From: Lentzea aerocolonigenes
GTDB taxonomy: Bacteria > Actinomycetota > Actinomycetes > Mycobacteriales > Pseudonocardiaceae
Length of the DNA: 64,000 nucleotides
Direction: 5' to 3'
Assembly: GCF_000974445.1 (NCBI RefSeq)
Contig: NZ_BBOJ01000001.1
Coordinates: forward strand, 558,001-622,000
The notes under the pieces were generated by a model, which ran no database searches, was not told the origin of the DNA, and worked only from the letters and a program-made list of their open reading frames with translations. A program made the position numbers and the translations under genes. Each line of letters starts with the position of its first letter. Position 1 is the first letter of the stretch. Positions 1 to 7,492 of the stretch are shown here, piece after piece.

Positions 1-398
1 CCCACCGCCGACGTGGCGTTGCCGCAGCGCGTGTTCACGCTGCTGCGGAAGAAGTTGGTCTTGGTGACCTGGTAGGTGTTGCCGGAGCGGGAGAACTGGT
101 CCGTCCAGAAGGCCTGGATCGAGTTGATCGTGGCCACCACCCGGCAGTCGCTGTCGCGGTTCGCGTCCGCGCCGGTCTTGCACTTCTCGGCGAGCTGGCT
201 CGACTCCACCTGGGTGTTGGTGCCCATGCCCTCCAGGCCGCCCGCGGGCAGCTGGATGCCGGTGAACTGCTGCACCAGGAAGTAGATGATGAGTCCGACC
301 ACGCCGAGACCACCGCCGACGCCGGCGACGCGGCCGCCCACGCCCCGCTGGTCCGAAACCTGAGAAAGATCGAGTTCCGCGCCTTCGTTGAACTGCAC
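1..398 (-). CDS. YpfJ-family neutral zinc metallopeptidase, N-terminal part
   Basis: The reading frame runs off the left edge, so only the first ~132 residues are seen. The start is GTG at 396-398, six bases downstream of a perfect AGGAGG (405-410). The visible part has an acidic N-terminus, a Gly-rich membrane segment (around residues 20-45, ending GLIIYFLVQQF) and then the conserved start of the extracytoplasmic domain, with a Cys pair (AEKCKTGADANRDSDCR) and IQAFWTDQF. This matches the single-pass, membrane-anchored YpfJ/neutral zinc metallopeptidase family. The HExxH zinc motif lies outside the window, so catalytic competence cannot be judged. The family assignment is by pattern. Confidence 0.8.
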   Translation of the reverse strand, partial: MQFNEGAELDLSQVSDQRGVGGRVAGVGGGLGVVGLIIYFLVQQFTGIQLPAGGLEGMGTNTQVESSQLAEKCKTGADANRDSDCRVVATINSIQAFWTDQFSRSGNTYQVTKTNFFRSSVNTRCGNATSAV

Positions 399-410
399 CG
401 CAATCCTCCT

Positions 411-968
411 GTTAAGGACCCCATGGGTGCCGCAAACGATAAAGCACCAAACACGCCTCGATGCGGAGCCCGACGTCGGGGCACCGCACCGAGGCTTTCC
501 CATTTGGTTGTGACGACTACGGCCCACGAAGGTTGGCGTGGCGCTCAGCCGGTGACGCCATGAGACGACACCGATTGCCGAGCTCAACAGCGTCGAAGTG
601 CACCGAGCGACGCCGATGGCGCCTGGGCACCCGAAACCTCGTGTCCGTCGCTACACAGTCGCGACCGGACCGGTCACGTCCGATCCACTCGCGGGGATGC
701 AACAGACCGCGTTTCGCCACAGCGAGGAGTTACCTGCACGGCACCACCTACCCCTTCTGGGCGTGGCCTCCGGTGGTCTAGTTCAGTCACCTTCCGGTGG
801 CCAGCTCGTTATCGAGCATGCGCTTGATCACCGCAGATCTCAACACCTCACGCAGAACCTGAATTGGTGAAGTCGGACGGGTGACCTGCGGAGATCGACT
901 GTGCAGACAGCAATCGCCCGGCGAGAGGAGCTCTCGCCGGGCGATTGTGGACAACGATCAGGAAACGA
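411..968. other. Gene-poor interval, 558 bp
   Basis: No convincing gene is seen. The only coding-like stretch is on the minus strand at about 790-890, ending VLREVLRSAVIKRMLDNELA then GR-stop. It has no start or RBS and could be the degraded tail of a gene. The open frames on the plus strand are Arg/Ser-rich and have no RBS. The interval also holds the terminator of the chaplin gene at its right end. Confidence 0.4.
911..947 (-). terminator. Terminator hairpin after the chaplin gene
   Basis: A perfect 17-bp inverted repeat (arms 911-927 and 931-947) closes a 3-base loop, 22 bp past the chaplin stop codon. There is no T-run, as is common for actinobacterial terminators. Confidence 0.75.
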
Positions 969-1742
969 TCAGGCCTTCGTGACGCGACGCGCGCCGCGGC
1001 GGGCCATCACGCCCGCGGACATCAGGCCGAGACCCACGAGCAGGAACTCCAGCGGGTCGGCACCGGTCCGGGACAGGTTCGGGATCGGGGTGGCCAGCTG
1101 CGAGGCCTTGTTGCCCGTTTGCGGGGTGCCGGCACCCGAGTCGTCCCCGGCGTTGCCGCCACCGGAGTTGTCACCGTTGTTGCCGTTGTTGCCGCCACCG
1201 GGGTTGCCGTTGCCGGGGTTCGGGCCCGGCTGCTCGGGCTTGGGGTCCTCCGGCTTCGGGTCCTCCGGCTTCGGGTCCTCGGGCTTCGGGTCTTCCGGCT
1301 GCGGCTGCTCGGGCACGTCGGTCTTGCCGCAGTCACCGCTCGCGGTGCCGAGCACGGCCGCCGCGTTGCCGCAGACGGTCACCGGGGCCTCGACGGCACC
1401 CTTGGGCGGCTCCGGCTTGGTGGCGCCGCAGCTGCCGTTGCCGCCGCCCGCGACGCCGACGGAGTTGCCGCACACCGTGACCGGCGCGGAGACGAGGGCG
1501 GCGTCGGCCATCGTGCGCTGCGAGGCGGTCTGCGGGGCGGTGTCGCAGGTCGCGTCGCTCTCGCCGAGGACGTTGATCGCGTTGCCGCAGACCTTGACCG
1601 GGACGCTCACCAGGTTGCCGACGCGGACCTCGTCGTCGACGTTGATCGGGACCGGAATCGCCTGGGCGAACCCGGCGGTCGCGACCATGATCCCGCCGGT
1701 CAGCAGGGCGGCGGACATGGTCCGGTTGAGGTTCTTGCGCAT
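969..1742 (-). CDS. Long chaplin with three chaplin domains and sortase signal
   Basis: The gene encodes a 257-aa secreted surface protein. A signal peptide (about 1-28, ending AGFAQA) is followed by three chaplin domains, each with PV(K/T)VCGN and a second Cys about 12-16 residues later. Next comes four copies of PEDPK, a Gly/Asn-rich linker, then LSRTG, a hydrophobic segment and a basic tail. Chaplins are amphipathic proteins that coat aerial hyphae and spores. The long forms are wall-anchored by sortase, and LSRTG fits the LAxTG class E signal loosely. The ATG start at 1742 is chosen because GGGAG precedes it and the signal peptide follows; an upstream in-frame start at 1802 only adds a non-native leader. 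Confidence 0.88.
   Translation of the reverse strand: MRKNLNRTMSAALLTGGIMVATAGFAQAIPVPINVDDEVRVGNLVSVPVKVCGNAINVLGESDATCDTAPQTASQRTMADAALVSAPVTVCGNSVGVAGGGNGSCGATKPEPPKGAVEAPVTVCGNAAAVLGTASGDCGKTDVPEQPQPEDPKPEDPKPEDPKPEDPKPEQPGPNPGNGNPGGGNNGNNGDNSGGGNAGDDSGAGTPQTGNKASQLATPIPNLSRTGADPLEFLLVGLGLMSAGVMARRGARRVTKA
1236..1305. repeat. Tandem 15-bp repeats encoding PEDPK
   Basis: About four copies of a 15-bp unit (near GGCTTCGGGTCCTCC) lie inside the chaplin gene and encode the PEDPK linker. Copy number is likely to vary between strains. Confidence 0.85.
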
Positions 1743-1806
1743 GACTGTTCTCCCTGGAGTGGAATGACGGATCCCTGTGCGTGGCCGTGAAGGCGACAGC
1801 ACTGGA

Positions 1807-2373
1807 TCAATCGGGGGAAAACGTTGGTTCTTCTGCGCGGAGGCTATGCGGTACGTCCAGCTGTTCGGAACTGACGAGAGACGTCGTTGCGGTGGGCGGC
1901 CGCATCGCGTGCGGCAGCGTGCCCGCCGGGATCTGGTTTCCGCCCGCCTGTCCCGCGCCGCTCTGCGGGAGCGTGCCGGTGATCGGTTGCTCGGCCTGCG
2001 GTTGCGGCTGCTGGGGGACGGGAACGGGGTTCGTGGGCCGCGTCGTCGACGGCGGCGTCGTGTGCGTGTGCTGCTGCTGTGGCGGCGCTTCGGCCTGAAC
2101 GGGCGCTTCCACGACCGGCTGAGGCACTGGAGGCGTCGCGGGTGCCGGTGCGGGAGTCTCGACGCGCGGGTCCGGCTGGGACGGGACAGGAGCTTCCGGC
2201 CGTTGCGGGACGGTCGCCACCTTCACCGCCACGTCCACGACGGGCAGCCGCACCTCGACGTTCAGGTGGTCGATCTCGACCTTGACGTCGGCGCTCGCCT
2301 CACCTGCGCTGCCCAGCAGCCAGGCGCCGGTCACCAGACCGGCGAGCAGCAGGAGCCGACGCAACCACGACAT
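1807..2373 (-). CDS. Secreted Pro-rich protein of unknown function
   Basis: The 188-aa product has a clear signal peptide (RRLLLLAGLVTGAWLLGSAG, cleavage near ASA-DV). A short beta-like segment, VKVEIDHLNVEVRLPVVDVA, follows, and then a long Pro/Gln/Thr-rich tail containing QPQPQAEQPITGTLPQSGAG. No anchor or enzymatic motif is visible. It lies on the same strand just upstream of the chaplin gene, so it may be a cell-envelope partner, but that is inference from position. No family is recognised. Confidence 0.65.
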   Translation of the reverse strand: MSWLRRLLLLAGLVTGAWLLGSAGEASADVKVEIDHLNVEVRLPVVDVAVKVATVPQRPEAPVPSQPDPRVETPAPAPATPPVPQPVVEAPVQAEAPPQQQHTHTTPPSTTRPTNPVPVPQQPQPQAEQPITGTLPQSGAGQAGGNQIPAGTLPHAMRPPTATTSLVSSEQLDVPHSLRAEEPTFSPD

Positions 2374-2413
2374 CGGCCCTCACTCTAGATCAAATGGAGC
2401 AGTCCGACACGCG

Positions 2414-2452
2414 AAAAAGGCCATCTCGGCGACTTTCGCCGCCGAGATGGCC
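2414..2452 (-). terminator. Rho-independent terminator of the 5'-nucleotidase gene
   Basis: A 13-bp perfect stem (2419-2431 with 2440-2452) is followed on the minus strand by TTTTT (complement of 2414-2418). It lies 17 bp past the nucleotidase stop. Confidence 0.88.
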
Positions 2453-2468
2453 CTCGTTCACGCTGTTG

Positions 2469-4181
2469 CTACTGCCTGGTGATCCGGTCGAGCGCGGGCG
2501 CGGTCGTGCCGGGGTGCGCCTTCAGGTACGCGGAGAACGCGTCCAGGTCGATCCCGCCACCCGTGATGTTCGTGGCCTTGGTGAACTCGCTGAAGCCGTC
2601 ACCGCCGCCCTGCAGGAAGCTGTTGATCGTGACGCGGTAGCTCGCGGCCGGGTCGAGCGGGGCGCCGTTGAGCGTGACGCCGGAGACCTTCGACCCGAAG
2701 GGCGCTGCCGCCGACCAGGTGTACTTCAGGCCCGCCGACGGCTGCAGCACGAACTGCCTGGCCGCGGTGAACTGCTGCTCCAGCACGTTCTTGATCTGCT
2801 CACCGGTCATCGTGACCGTCTGCAGGATGTTGCCGAACGGCTGGACGGTGAACATCTCGCCGTAGGTCACCACACCGTTGCCCTCGCCCACCGGCGAGCT
2901 GGCGAACGTGAGGTCCGCGCGCACGCCGCCGGGGTTCATCAGCGCGAGCACGGCGCCGTTGCCCTTGGTGGCCTCGAGCTGCGAGTCGGCGATCAGGTCG
3001 CCCAGCGGCGACTCACCGGCGGGGTTCTGCGCCCTCACGATGTCCGAGCCGATCGTGCCGACCTCCTTGTTGGCGATCGGGGCGGACTTCGTCTTGGCCA
3101 GGTCGACGATCGCCTGGATGGTGGGGTCCGGCGTGACCGTGCGCGTGACGATCTTGTTGTCGGCCTTGGTCTCGCCGCGGATGACGTCGCGCGTCCGTCG
3201 GTCGATCTTCAGGTCGACGACGCTGAGCTCACGCCCGAACGCCAGGCCCTCGATGAACGGCCGCGGGTTGCCGGCCGGGTCCTTCACCACGCAGTTGTAG
3301 TGCTGGTGGCTGTGGCCGGAGAAGACCGCGTCGATCTTCGGGCTGACCTGCGTGGCGATGACGCTGCCGGGGTTGTTGGCCGCGACGTTGCAGGCGTTGG
3401 GGCCGCCCTGGGGCGACGTGACCTGGTCGCCCTGGTGCACCAGCAGGACGATCGACTTCACGCCGATCGCGTCGAGGAAGTTGGCGTACTTGTTGGCCGC
3501 CTTGACCTCGTCACCGAACTGCAGCTCCTTGATGCCGTTCGGGTCGACCAGGATCGGCACGTCCTTGAGCGGCATGCCGATGAAGCCGATGGGCATCCCG
3601 TCGCGGATCTCCACCCAGAACGGCGGCAGCGCAGGCAGGCCGGTCTTGGCCTTCGTGACGTTCGCGCCGAGGATCGGGAACTTCGCGCCGGGGTACGAGT
3701 CGCGGAACTGGCACCCGTCCGTGGGGTGGCAGCCACCGCGCTGCATGCGCAGAAGCTCCTTGTAGCCCTCGTCGAACTCGTGGTTGCCGGCCGCGGTCGC
3801 GTCCATGCCGACCTTGTTGAGCACCTCGATCGTCGGCTCGTCGTGGAAGAGCGCGGACACGATCGGTGACGCGCCGATCAGATCGCCCTGCCCGACGATG
3901 ACGGAGTTCTTGACCTCGTTCTGGAGGTTCTTGATGTGCGTCGCGTTGTAGGCGGCGCCACCAGCGTCGACGGTCGTGCCGTCCGGGAGGATGACGCGCC
4001 CGGACGACCCGGACGGCGGCTCGATGTTGCCGTGCAGGTCGTTGATCCCGATCAGGCGCACGTCAACCGTGCCCCGACCGCGCAGTGACTGGACATCGGC
4101 CTGGGCAGGCCCGGTAGCGCTGATGACAGTGGCCGCGGCGGCGGTGATCGCCAGAACGGAAAGCCGTCTGAACGAACTCAT
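2469..4181 (-). CDS. Secreted 5'-nucleotidase / metallophosphoesterase
   Basis: A 570-aa exported bifunctional UshA-type nucleotidase. It has a signal peptide (about 1-28, ending AQA), then the calcineurin-like domain with GINDLHGNIEP, GQGDLIGASP, AAGNHEFDEG and GHSHQHYNC, which hold the two-metal ligands. The C-terminal 5'-nucleotidase domain (from about residue 360) includes NPGGVRADL and FGNILQTVTMTG. It hydrolyses extracellular nucleotides to nucleosides and phosphate. It is transcribed away from the MarR gene at 4301 across a 119-bp gap, so the two may share a control region. Length is normal for the family. Confidence 0.93.
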   Translation of the reverse strand: MSSFRRLSVLAITAAAATVISATGPAQADVQSLRGRGTVDVRLIGINDLHGNIEPPSGSSGRVILPDGTTVDAGGAAYNATHIKNLQNEVKNSVIVGQGDLIGASPIVSALFHDEPTIEVLNKVGMDATAAGNHEFDEGYKELLRMQRGGCHPTDGCQFRDSYPGAKFPILGANVTKAKTGLPALPPFWVEIRDGMPIGFIGMPLKDVPILVDPNGIKELQFGDEVKAANKYANFLDAIGVKSIVLLVHQGDQVTSPQGGPNACNVAANNPGSVIATQVSPKIDAVFSGHSHQHYNCVVKDPAGNPRPFIEGLAFGRELSVVDLKIDRRTRDVIRGETKADNKIVTRTVTPDPTIQAIVDLAKTKSAPIANKEVGTIGSDIVRAQNPAGESPLGDLIADSQLEATKGNGAVLALMNPGGVRADLTFASSPVGEGNGVVTYGEMFTVQPFGNILQTVTMTGEQIKNVLEQQFTAARQFVLQPSAGLKYTWSAAAPFGSKVSGVTLNGAPLDPAASYRVTINSFLQGGGDGFSEFTKATNITGGGIDLDAFSAYLKAHPGTTAPALDRITRQ

Positions 4182-4300
4182 GGGTTAGAGGCCTTTCAAG
4201 GCGTGGTTAACGCGCGTGTACGGCGGAGGAGTCTGCCTCCCGCACGCGACGTTTTCCAGAGGAATGTCTCGATCGTCATCGTCGGGGCTAGCCTGTTCCC

Positions 4301-4777
4301 GTGACACCTAGTGAGCAGGAGCCGCGCTGGCTCGACGAGGGCGAGATGCGTGCGTGGCGCACCTACGTGAACGGTTCCTCCATGCTCATGGACCGCCTGC
4401 ACCGAGAGCTGCAGGACACGCACGGAGTGTCACTCGCGGACTACGAGATCCTGGTGAGGCTCTCAGAGCAGCCCAACCAGAGCATGCGCATGACCCAGCT
4501 GGCCGAGGACGTCGCCTCCTCCAAGTCCCGCGTCTCCCACCAGGTGGCGCGCATGGAGAAGGCGGGCTTGGTGCTGCGCCGCGAGTGCACAGAGGACGGC
4601 AGAGGCGTGCTGGCCGAACTGACCCAGAAGGGCATGGCCCAACTGGTGGAGGCGGCCCCAACCCACCTGCGCGGCGTGCGCGAGCACATCGTCGACCTCA
4701 TCACCCCGGAGGAGGGCGAGGTGCTGGCCAAGGTGTTCGACCGGGTCATGACACACCTCCGGGAGTCGAACGGCTAG
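4301..4777 (+). CDS. MarR-family transcriptional regulator
   Basis: A 158-aa winged-helix regulator with a GTG start. An N-terminal dimerisation helix (WRTYVNGSSMLMDRLHREL) is followed by the core LADYEILVRLSEQPNQSMRM, the recognition region ASSKSRVSHQVARMEKAGLV and the wing RRECTEDGRG-AELTQKG. MarR proteins usually repress a neighbouring gene and respond to small phenolic ligands. The divergent nucleotidase (2469-4181) is one candidate target, but no operator could be identified with confidence. The gene ends 37 bp before the tRNA-Ser. Confidence 0.9.
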   Translation: MTPSEQEPRWLDEGEMRAWRTYVNGSSMLMDRLHRELQDTHGVSLADYEILVRLSEQPNQSMRMTQLAEDVASSKSRVSHQVARMEKAGLVLRRECTEDGRGVLAELTQKGMAQLVEAAPTHLRGVREHIVDLITPEEGEVLAKVFDRVMTHLRESNG

Positions 4778-4814
4778 GCTTCCGCACTGACGCCGACGAC
4801 ACCGGTGGCGTCGG

Positions 4815-4899
4815 GGAAGCGTGGCAGAGCGGCCGAATGCACCCGCCTTGAAAGCGGGAGACGGGCAACCGTCCGGGGGTTCAAATCCCTCCGCTTCCG
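4815..4899 (+). tRNA. tRNA-Ser (anticodon TGA)
   Basis: An 85-nt class II tRNA. The acceptor GGAAGCG pairs with CGCTTCC (4892-4898) and G4899 is the discriminator. The anticodon arm CCCGC-CTTGAAA-GCGGG gives TGA at 4849-4851. There is a long variable arm and GGTTCAAATCC in the T arm. CCA is not encoded. Its 3' end is the integration site of the island that follows. Confidence 0.97.
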
Positions 4900-4900
4900 C
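4885..4900 (+). repeat. Left attachment-site copy (tRNA-Ser 3' end)
   Basis: The 16 bases ATCCCTCCGCTTCCGC at the end of the tRNA-Ser recur exactly at 10619-10634. This is the typical direct repeat left by a tRNA-targeting integrative element. Confidence 0.8.
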
Positions 4901-4945
4901 TCATAACCTCTGAACTGCCAAAACGCAGCGCAGGGGCACTCCGTG

Positions 4946-4983
4946 CAGTACACGGTTGAGCGCGTATAGCGTGTCCAGTACAC
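4946..4983. repeat. Two CAGTACAC direct repeats near the island edge
   Basis: CAGTACAC occurs at 4946-4953 and again at 4976-4983, 30 bp apart, just inside the left island boundary. They could be recombinase arm sites; their role is not known. Confidence 0.4.
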
Positions 4984-4988
4984 ACGCT

Positions 4989-5006
4989 TTCGTCACTTCT
5001 GACGAA
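4989..5006 (-). terminator. Small hairpin after the DUF397 gene
   Basis: A 7-bp perfect stem (TTCGTCA with TGACGAA) and a CTTC loop lie 40 bp past the DUF397 stop. It may end the minus-strand operon. Confidence 0.4.
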
Positions 5007-5045
5007 GAGCGACCTACGCTGGCGCACGGGCACAGACCAGGCGCC

Positions 5046-5228
5046 CTATGCGGATGACCGCGACGACCTCAGGAACGCTGCCCACGCATCTGGCCCGACC
5101 TCAAGAAGGTTGAGTGCCGAGCCCTTGGAATCGCGCACGCGCACACCGTCGCGGGCGAATGCGACCTCGACGCACTGCTCTGGGTTGCCGACGCTGTAAC
5201 TCGACTTGCGGAACTGCATCTGTTCCAT
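5046..5228 (-). CDS. DUF397 protein
   Basis: The 60-aa product has the DUF397 hallmarks: FRKSSYS at the start, then QCVEVA, VRVRDSK and a final W-AAFL. DUF397 proteins are small partners of XRE/DUF5753 regulators and are common in actinobacterial developmental and secondary-metabolite loci. The start ATG at 5228 has a GGAGGGG site that overlaps the end of the regulator gene upstream. Only three bases separate the two genes, so they are cotranscribed and probably form a functional pair. Confidence 0.9.
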   Translation of the reverse strand: MEQMQFRKSSYSVGNPEQCVEVAFARDGVRVRDSKGSALNLLEVGPDAWAAFLRSSRSSA

Positions 5229-5231
5229 GGG

Positions 5232-6110
5232 TTACTTCCCCTCCTGCGACGGAATGTCGTCCACCTGTGCAGCGGCGGCTGCTGATGCTGCCTCCGCACA
5301 GCGAACGAGGATCTTGCGCGCCTTGTCCCCCTCCACCGCGACGGTCCACAGCTGGTCCATCAGGCGGTTGTAGGTCTCAAGGTCGGCAGGTGTCTCCGTG
5401 TTGATCTCGGTGTCGACGGTCTCGATCAGGACCCGATCGCCGACGATCCAGAAGCCGTTCGGTGGCACCGTTGGAAGTCTCGTCCCCAAGGGGATGATGC
5501 CGAATCGCACGCGAAGACCGAGGAGTGCTTGCAGTCGGTCGATCTGCGCGACCATCACCTCGGGTGGGCAAACGTAGTACAGCAGGGCCGACTCACAGAT
5601 GAGCAGTTCAATGCTCTTCGCGCTGTCGTAGAGCGCTCGCTGCCGCTCGATGCGGATGCTTACGGCGTCGTCGGTGTCCATTGGCGTCTGCTGAAACTGG
5701 GCAGCGCTGATGAAGATGTGCCGAGCGTACTCGGCGATCTGCACGAGTCCCGGCACGACGATCAACTCGAACACGCGGATGATCGAGACGCTGCTCTCGA
5801 TCTGCCTGCTGTAGTTCTGTCTGTCAGCGTGGCCCTTGTGGAGCTGGTGCTTCCAAGAGGCACGGTCGATGTCGATCGAACGGAGCCACTCGCGCATCCG
5901 CTCAACCTCGGACTCCGGCGCCTCGACCGCGGTCATCCAGTCGAGGACGTCGGAGTCCGTGGGGTCTTGCCGCTTGTTCTCGATCTTGGAGACCTTCGAC
6001 GCCTGCCAACCGCACCGTTCCGCAAGCTGCTTGCCGTTCAGTCCGGCCTGCTTGCGGACGCGGATCAGCTCGTTGGCGAACGCGATCCGGCGATCGTCTG
6101 GCGTGCTCAC
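5232..6110 (-). CDS. XRE-family regulator with DUF5753 domain
   Basis: A 292-aa DNA-binding regulator. The HTH (about residues 10-65) contains ELIRVRKQAGLNGKQLAERC and SKVSKIENKRQDP. The rest is the DUF5753 ligand/partner domain, with SVSIIRVFELIVVPGLVQIA, ARHIF and the ERQRAL segment. The GTG start at 6110 is preferred: GAGGAG lies just upstream, and the longer frame would run into the DUF6879 gene. It is coupled to the DUF397 gene. It probably controls the island, perhaps through the inverted repeats in the divergent promoter region (7041-7360), but this is inference. Confidence 0.88.
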   Translation of the reverse strand: MSTPDDRRIAFANELIRVRKQAGLNGKQLAERCGWQASKVSKIENKRQDPTDSDVLDWMTAVEAPESEVERMREWLRSIDIDRASWKHQLHKGHADRQNYSRQIESSVSIIRVFELIVVPGLVQIAEYARHIFISAAQFQQTPMDTDDAVSIRIERQRALYDSAKSIELLICESALLYYVCPPEVMVAQIDRLQALLGLRVRFGIIPLGTRLPTVPPNGFWIVGDRVLIETVDTEINTETPADLETYNRLMDQLWTVAVEGDKARKILVRCAEAASAAAAAQVDDIPSQEGK

Positions 6111-6127
6111 GGTCTCCTCGTCGGTGG

Positions 6128-6652
6128 CTAGGTCTTCACGAAATCGTCGAACGGAACTGCGGCGGTCCAAGCAAGATTGCGCCAGGACTTGTACTGCGCA
6201 ACCGTAGCGGGTTCCGTAACGATCTCGGCTCCTGTCAGGCCCTCGCGGCCGAACTGGAGTACAGCGACCTTGCCGTCATCGAAGATCCAGAAGTCGTGAT
6301 CAGGCAGACCCAGCTCTCGCGCCACCCGATCGGACAGGAGACGGATCTCCTCACCGGCCTCGATGTTGGCTGGGGTTACCTCCATCTGCCATCGCAGGTA
6401 CTCGGTCAACGGATCGGTGAGCTTCCGGACTCGCTGAAACGCCCTGCCGGCCCTGGTAGCTGCCTGGACGTCGTCCAGCCACCCGCCCAACCAGGCGAGA
6501 TCGTCGGCGACTGGCACGCCATCACGCCACCGCTGCCACGGCTCGACCTCGTCCGCTTGGTGATATTCGCCCTGGGCCTCCCATCGCCACGCCGACCGCT
6601 CAAACACGCGAAAGAGATCGGCGAACGCAGTTGGACTGATCAGTTCGGCCAT
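6128..6652 (-). CDS. DUF6879 protein
   Basis: The 174-aa cytosolic product has the DUF6879 pattern: FADLFRVFERSAWRWE near the start, a central segment rich in Trp and Arg, and the C-terminal DFWIFDD-KVAVLQF followed by VAQYKSWRNLAW. The biochemical role of the family is unknown. The genes often sit beside XRE/DUF397 pairs, as here, and may belong to the same regulatory unit. It overlaps the start of the minus-strand operon's first gene (stop and start share bases near 6652), so translation is likely coupled. Confidence 0.85.
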   Translation of the reverse strand: MAELISPTAFADLFRVFERSAWRWEAQGEYHQADEVEPWQRWRDGVPVADDLAWLGGWLDDVQAATRAGRAFQRVRKLTDPLTEYLRWQMEVTPANIEAGEEIRLLSDRVARELGLPDHDFWIFDDGKVAVLQFGREGLTGAEIVTEPATVAQYKSWRNLAWTAAVPFDDFVKT

Positions 6653-7032
6653 CAGGCCCCCATCGGCGCGAGGTCCAGTGAGGCGATCGTGATCTCGATC
6701 AGCGTCTCGGTGTCCGGCAGGCCACGCTCGTGGGCAGTCGCGAGGGCGTCGGGGTCGGTGACCTTATTGCCCTGCATGACGTAGGTGTTCCGGCCGGTTT
6801 CGTACACGTGCGGGTACGAGTCGCTGTTGATCGTGGTCGGAGCGAAGCCGAGCAACGCGACCGGGATCTCGACGAGCGTCTCGGTGTCGAGCATGTTCCG
6901 GTCGCGAGCTGCGGCGAGGGCGTCCGGGTCGGTGACCTTGTATCCCTGCACGACGTAGGTGTCTCGGTCCGTCCTGTAGAGGTTCGGACAGGAGCCGCTG
7001 TTGCTCGTAGTGCCTAGGAACTTCAGGTTCAT
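6652..7032 (-). CDS. Small protein with an internal ~60-aa duplication
   Basis: The first gene of the island's minus-strand operon encodes 126 aa. Two similar halves each contain Y-T-RxTYV(V/M)QG-KVTDPDALA, DTETL(V/I)EI and L-FAP or LDLAP. Single-unit proteins of this kind are often seen next to DUF6879 and XRE genes; this recollection was not verified. The function is unknown. The ATG at 7032 is chosen because GGGAG lies six bases upstream; in-frame starts at 7077 or 7038 are less well placed. Confidence 0.75.
   Translation of the reverse strand: MNLKFLGTTSNSGSCPNLYRTDRDTYVVQGYKVTDPDALAAARDRNMLDTETLVEIPVALLGFAPTTINSDSYPHVYETGRNTYVMQGNKVTDPDALATAHERGLPDTETLIEITIASLDLAPMGA
6690..7010 (-). repeat. 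Internal tandem duplication, period about 177 bp
   Basis: The segments near 6690-6833 and 6867-7010 are clearly similar at the DNA level. Shared blocks include GGTCGGTGACCTT and ACGACGTAGGTGT-like runs. They encode the two halves of the duplicated protein. Confidence 0.75.
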
Positions 7033-7040
7033 GATCATCT

Positions 7041-7360
7041 CCCAAGATTGCGCACTTACCTGCATGGTGTTGCGCAATACCTGCTGTCGTCAACGGCACG
7101 TCGGGTGACCTGTGTGTTCAACCCTCGCTCTCTGTAGCCATCTGGTCAGCCAACCGGAGTAAGAATGAGCAAGATTGCTCAGATTGCTTGCTTTGCTTGG
7201 GCTGGTTCGGGATGGTGTGTGGGCGGAACTGGCGCGTTCTCCCCGACTTCGCGCCAGTTCCGTGCTCCACCGATGGAGCTCCACCGATGGACCCACCCGC
7301 AGGCGACGGATCGAACTGCGGCCTTCGGCACCACGGATCAAGAACAGGAGGTGAGGACCG
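7041..7360. promoter_or_regulatory. Divergent control region of the island
   Basis: This 320-bp gap separates the minus-strand regulator operon from the plus-strand cassette and is visibly AT-richer than its surroundings. It has no gene. It holds ATTGCGCA (7047-7054) facing TGCGCAAT (7071-7078), and the palindrome GAGCAA-GA-TTGCTC (7167-7180) followed by further ATTGCTT runs. A short direct repeat of GAGCTCCACCGATGGA-like sequence lies near 7265-7290. These are plausible binding sites for the XRE regulator at 5232, but no binding is shown. Confidence 0.55.
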
Positions 7361-7492
7361 ATGAGCGTCACGATCGGCGAGGTCGTTGTCGCGGTCCTGG
7401 CAGGACTGATGTTCGTCGCGCGCTTGGTATTCGCCCTTGACCAGGCGAAGCGTGACGAGCGTGCTGCGGCCCTGCGCCGAGGACGGCTGTGA
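7361..7492 (+). CDS. Small membrane peptide, first gene of the radical SAM cassette
   Basis: The 43-aa product has one membrane segment (VVVAVLAGLMFVARLVFAL) and a basic, Arg/Lys-rich C-terminus. The ATG follows a strong AGGAGGTGAGG. Its TGA (7490-7492) overlaps the GTG start of the next frame (GTGA), a sign of translational coupling. No family is recognised. By position it is the first gene of the cassette that leads into the radical SAM enzyme. Confidence 0.65.
   Translation: MSVTIGEVVVAVLAGLMFVARLVFALDQAKRDERAAALRRGRL

Noticed and set aside
461..870. Open frames of 67 to 106 aa before the chaplin terminator
   Set aside because: They are Arg/Ser/Pro-rich on both strands, with no RBS, domain or coding periodicity.
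1236..1305. Short regular repeats that might suggest a CRISPR array
   Set aside because: The units are 15 bp without spacers and encode a regular peptide linker.
901..1767. A 288-aa plus-strand frame with Gly/Ser repeats
   Set aside because: It is the complement of the chaplin gene; the repeat GFGSSGF is the PEDPK region read backwards.
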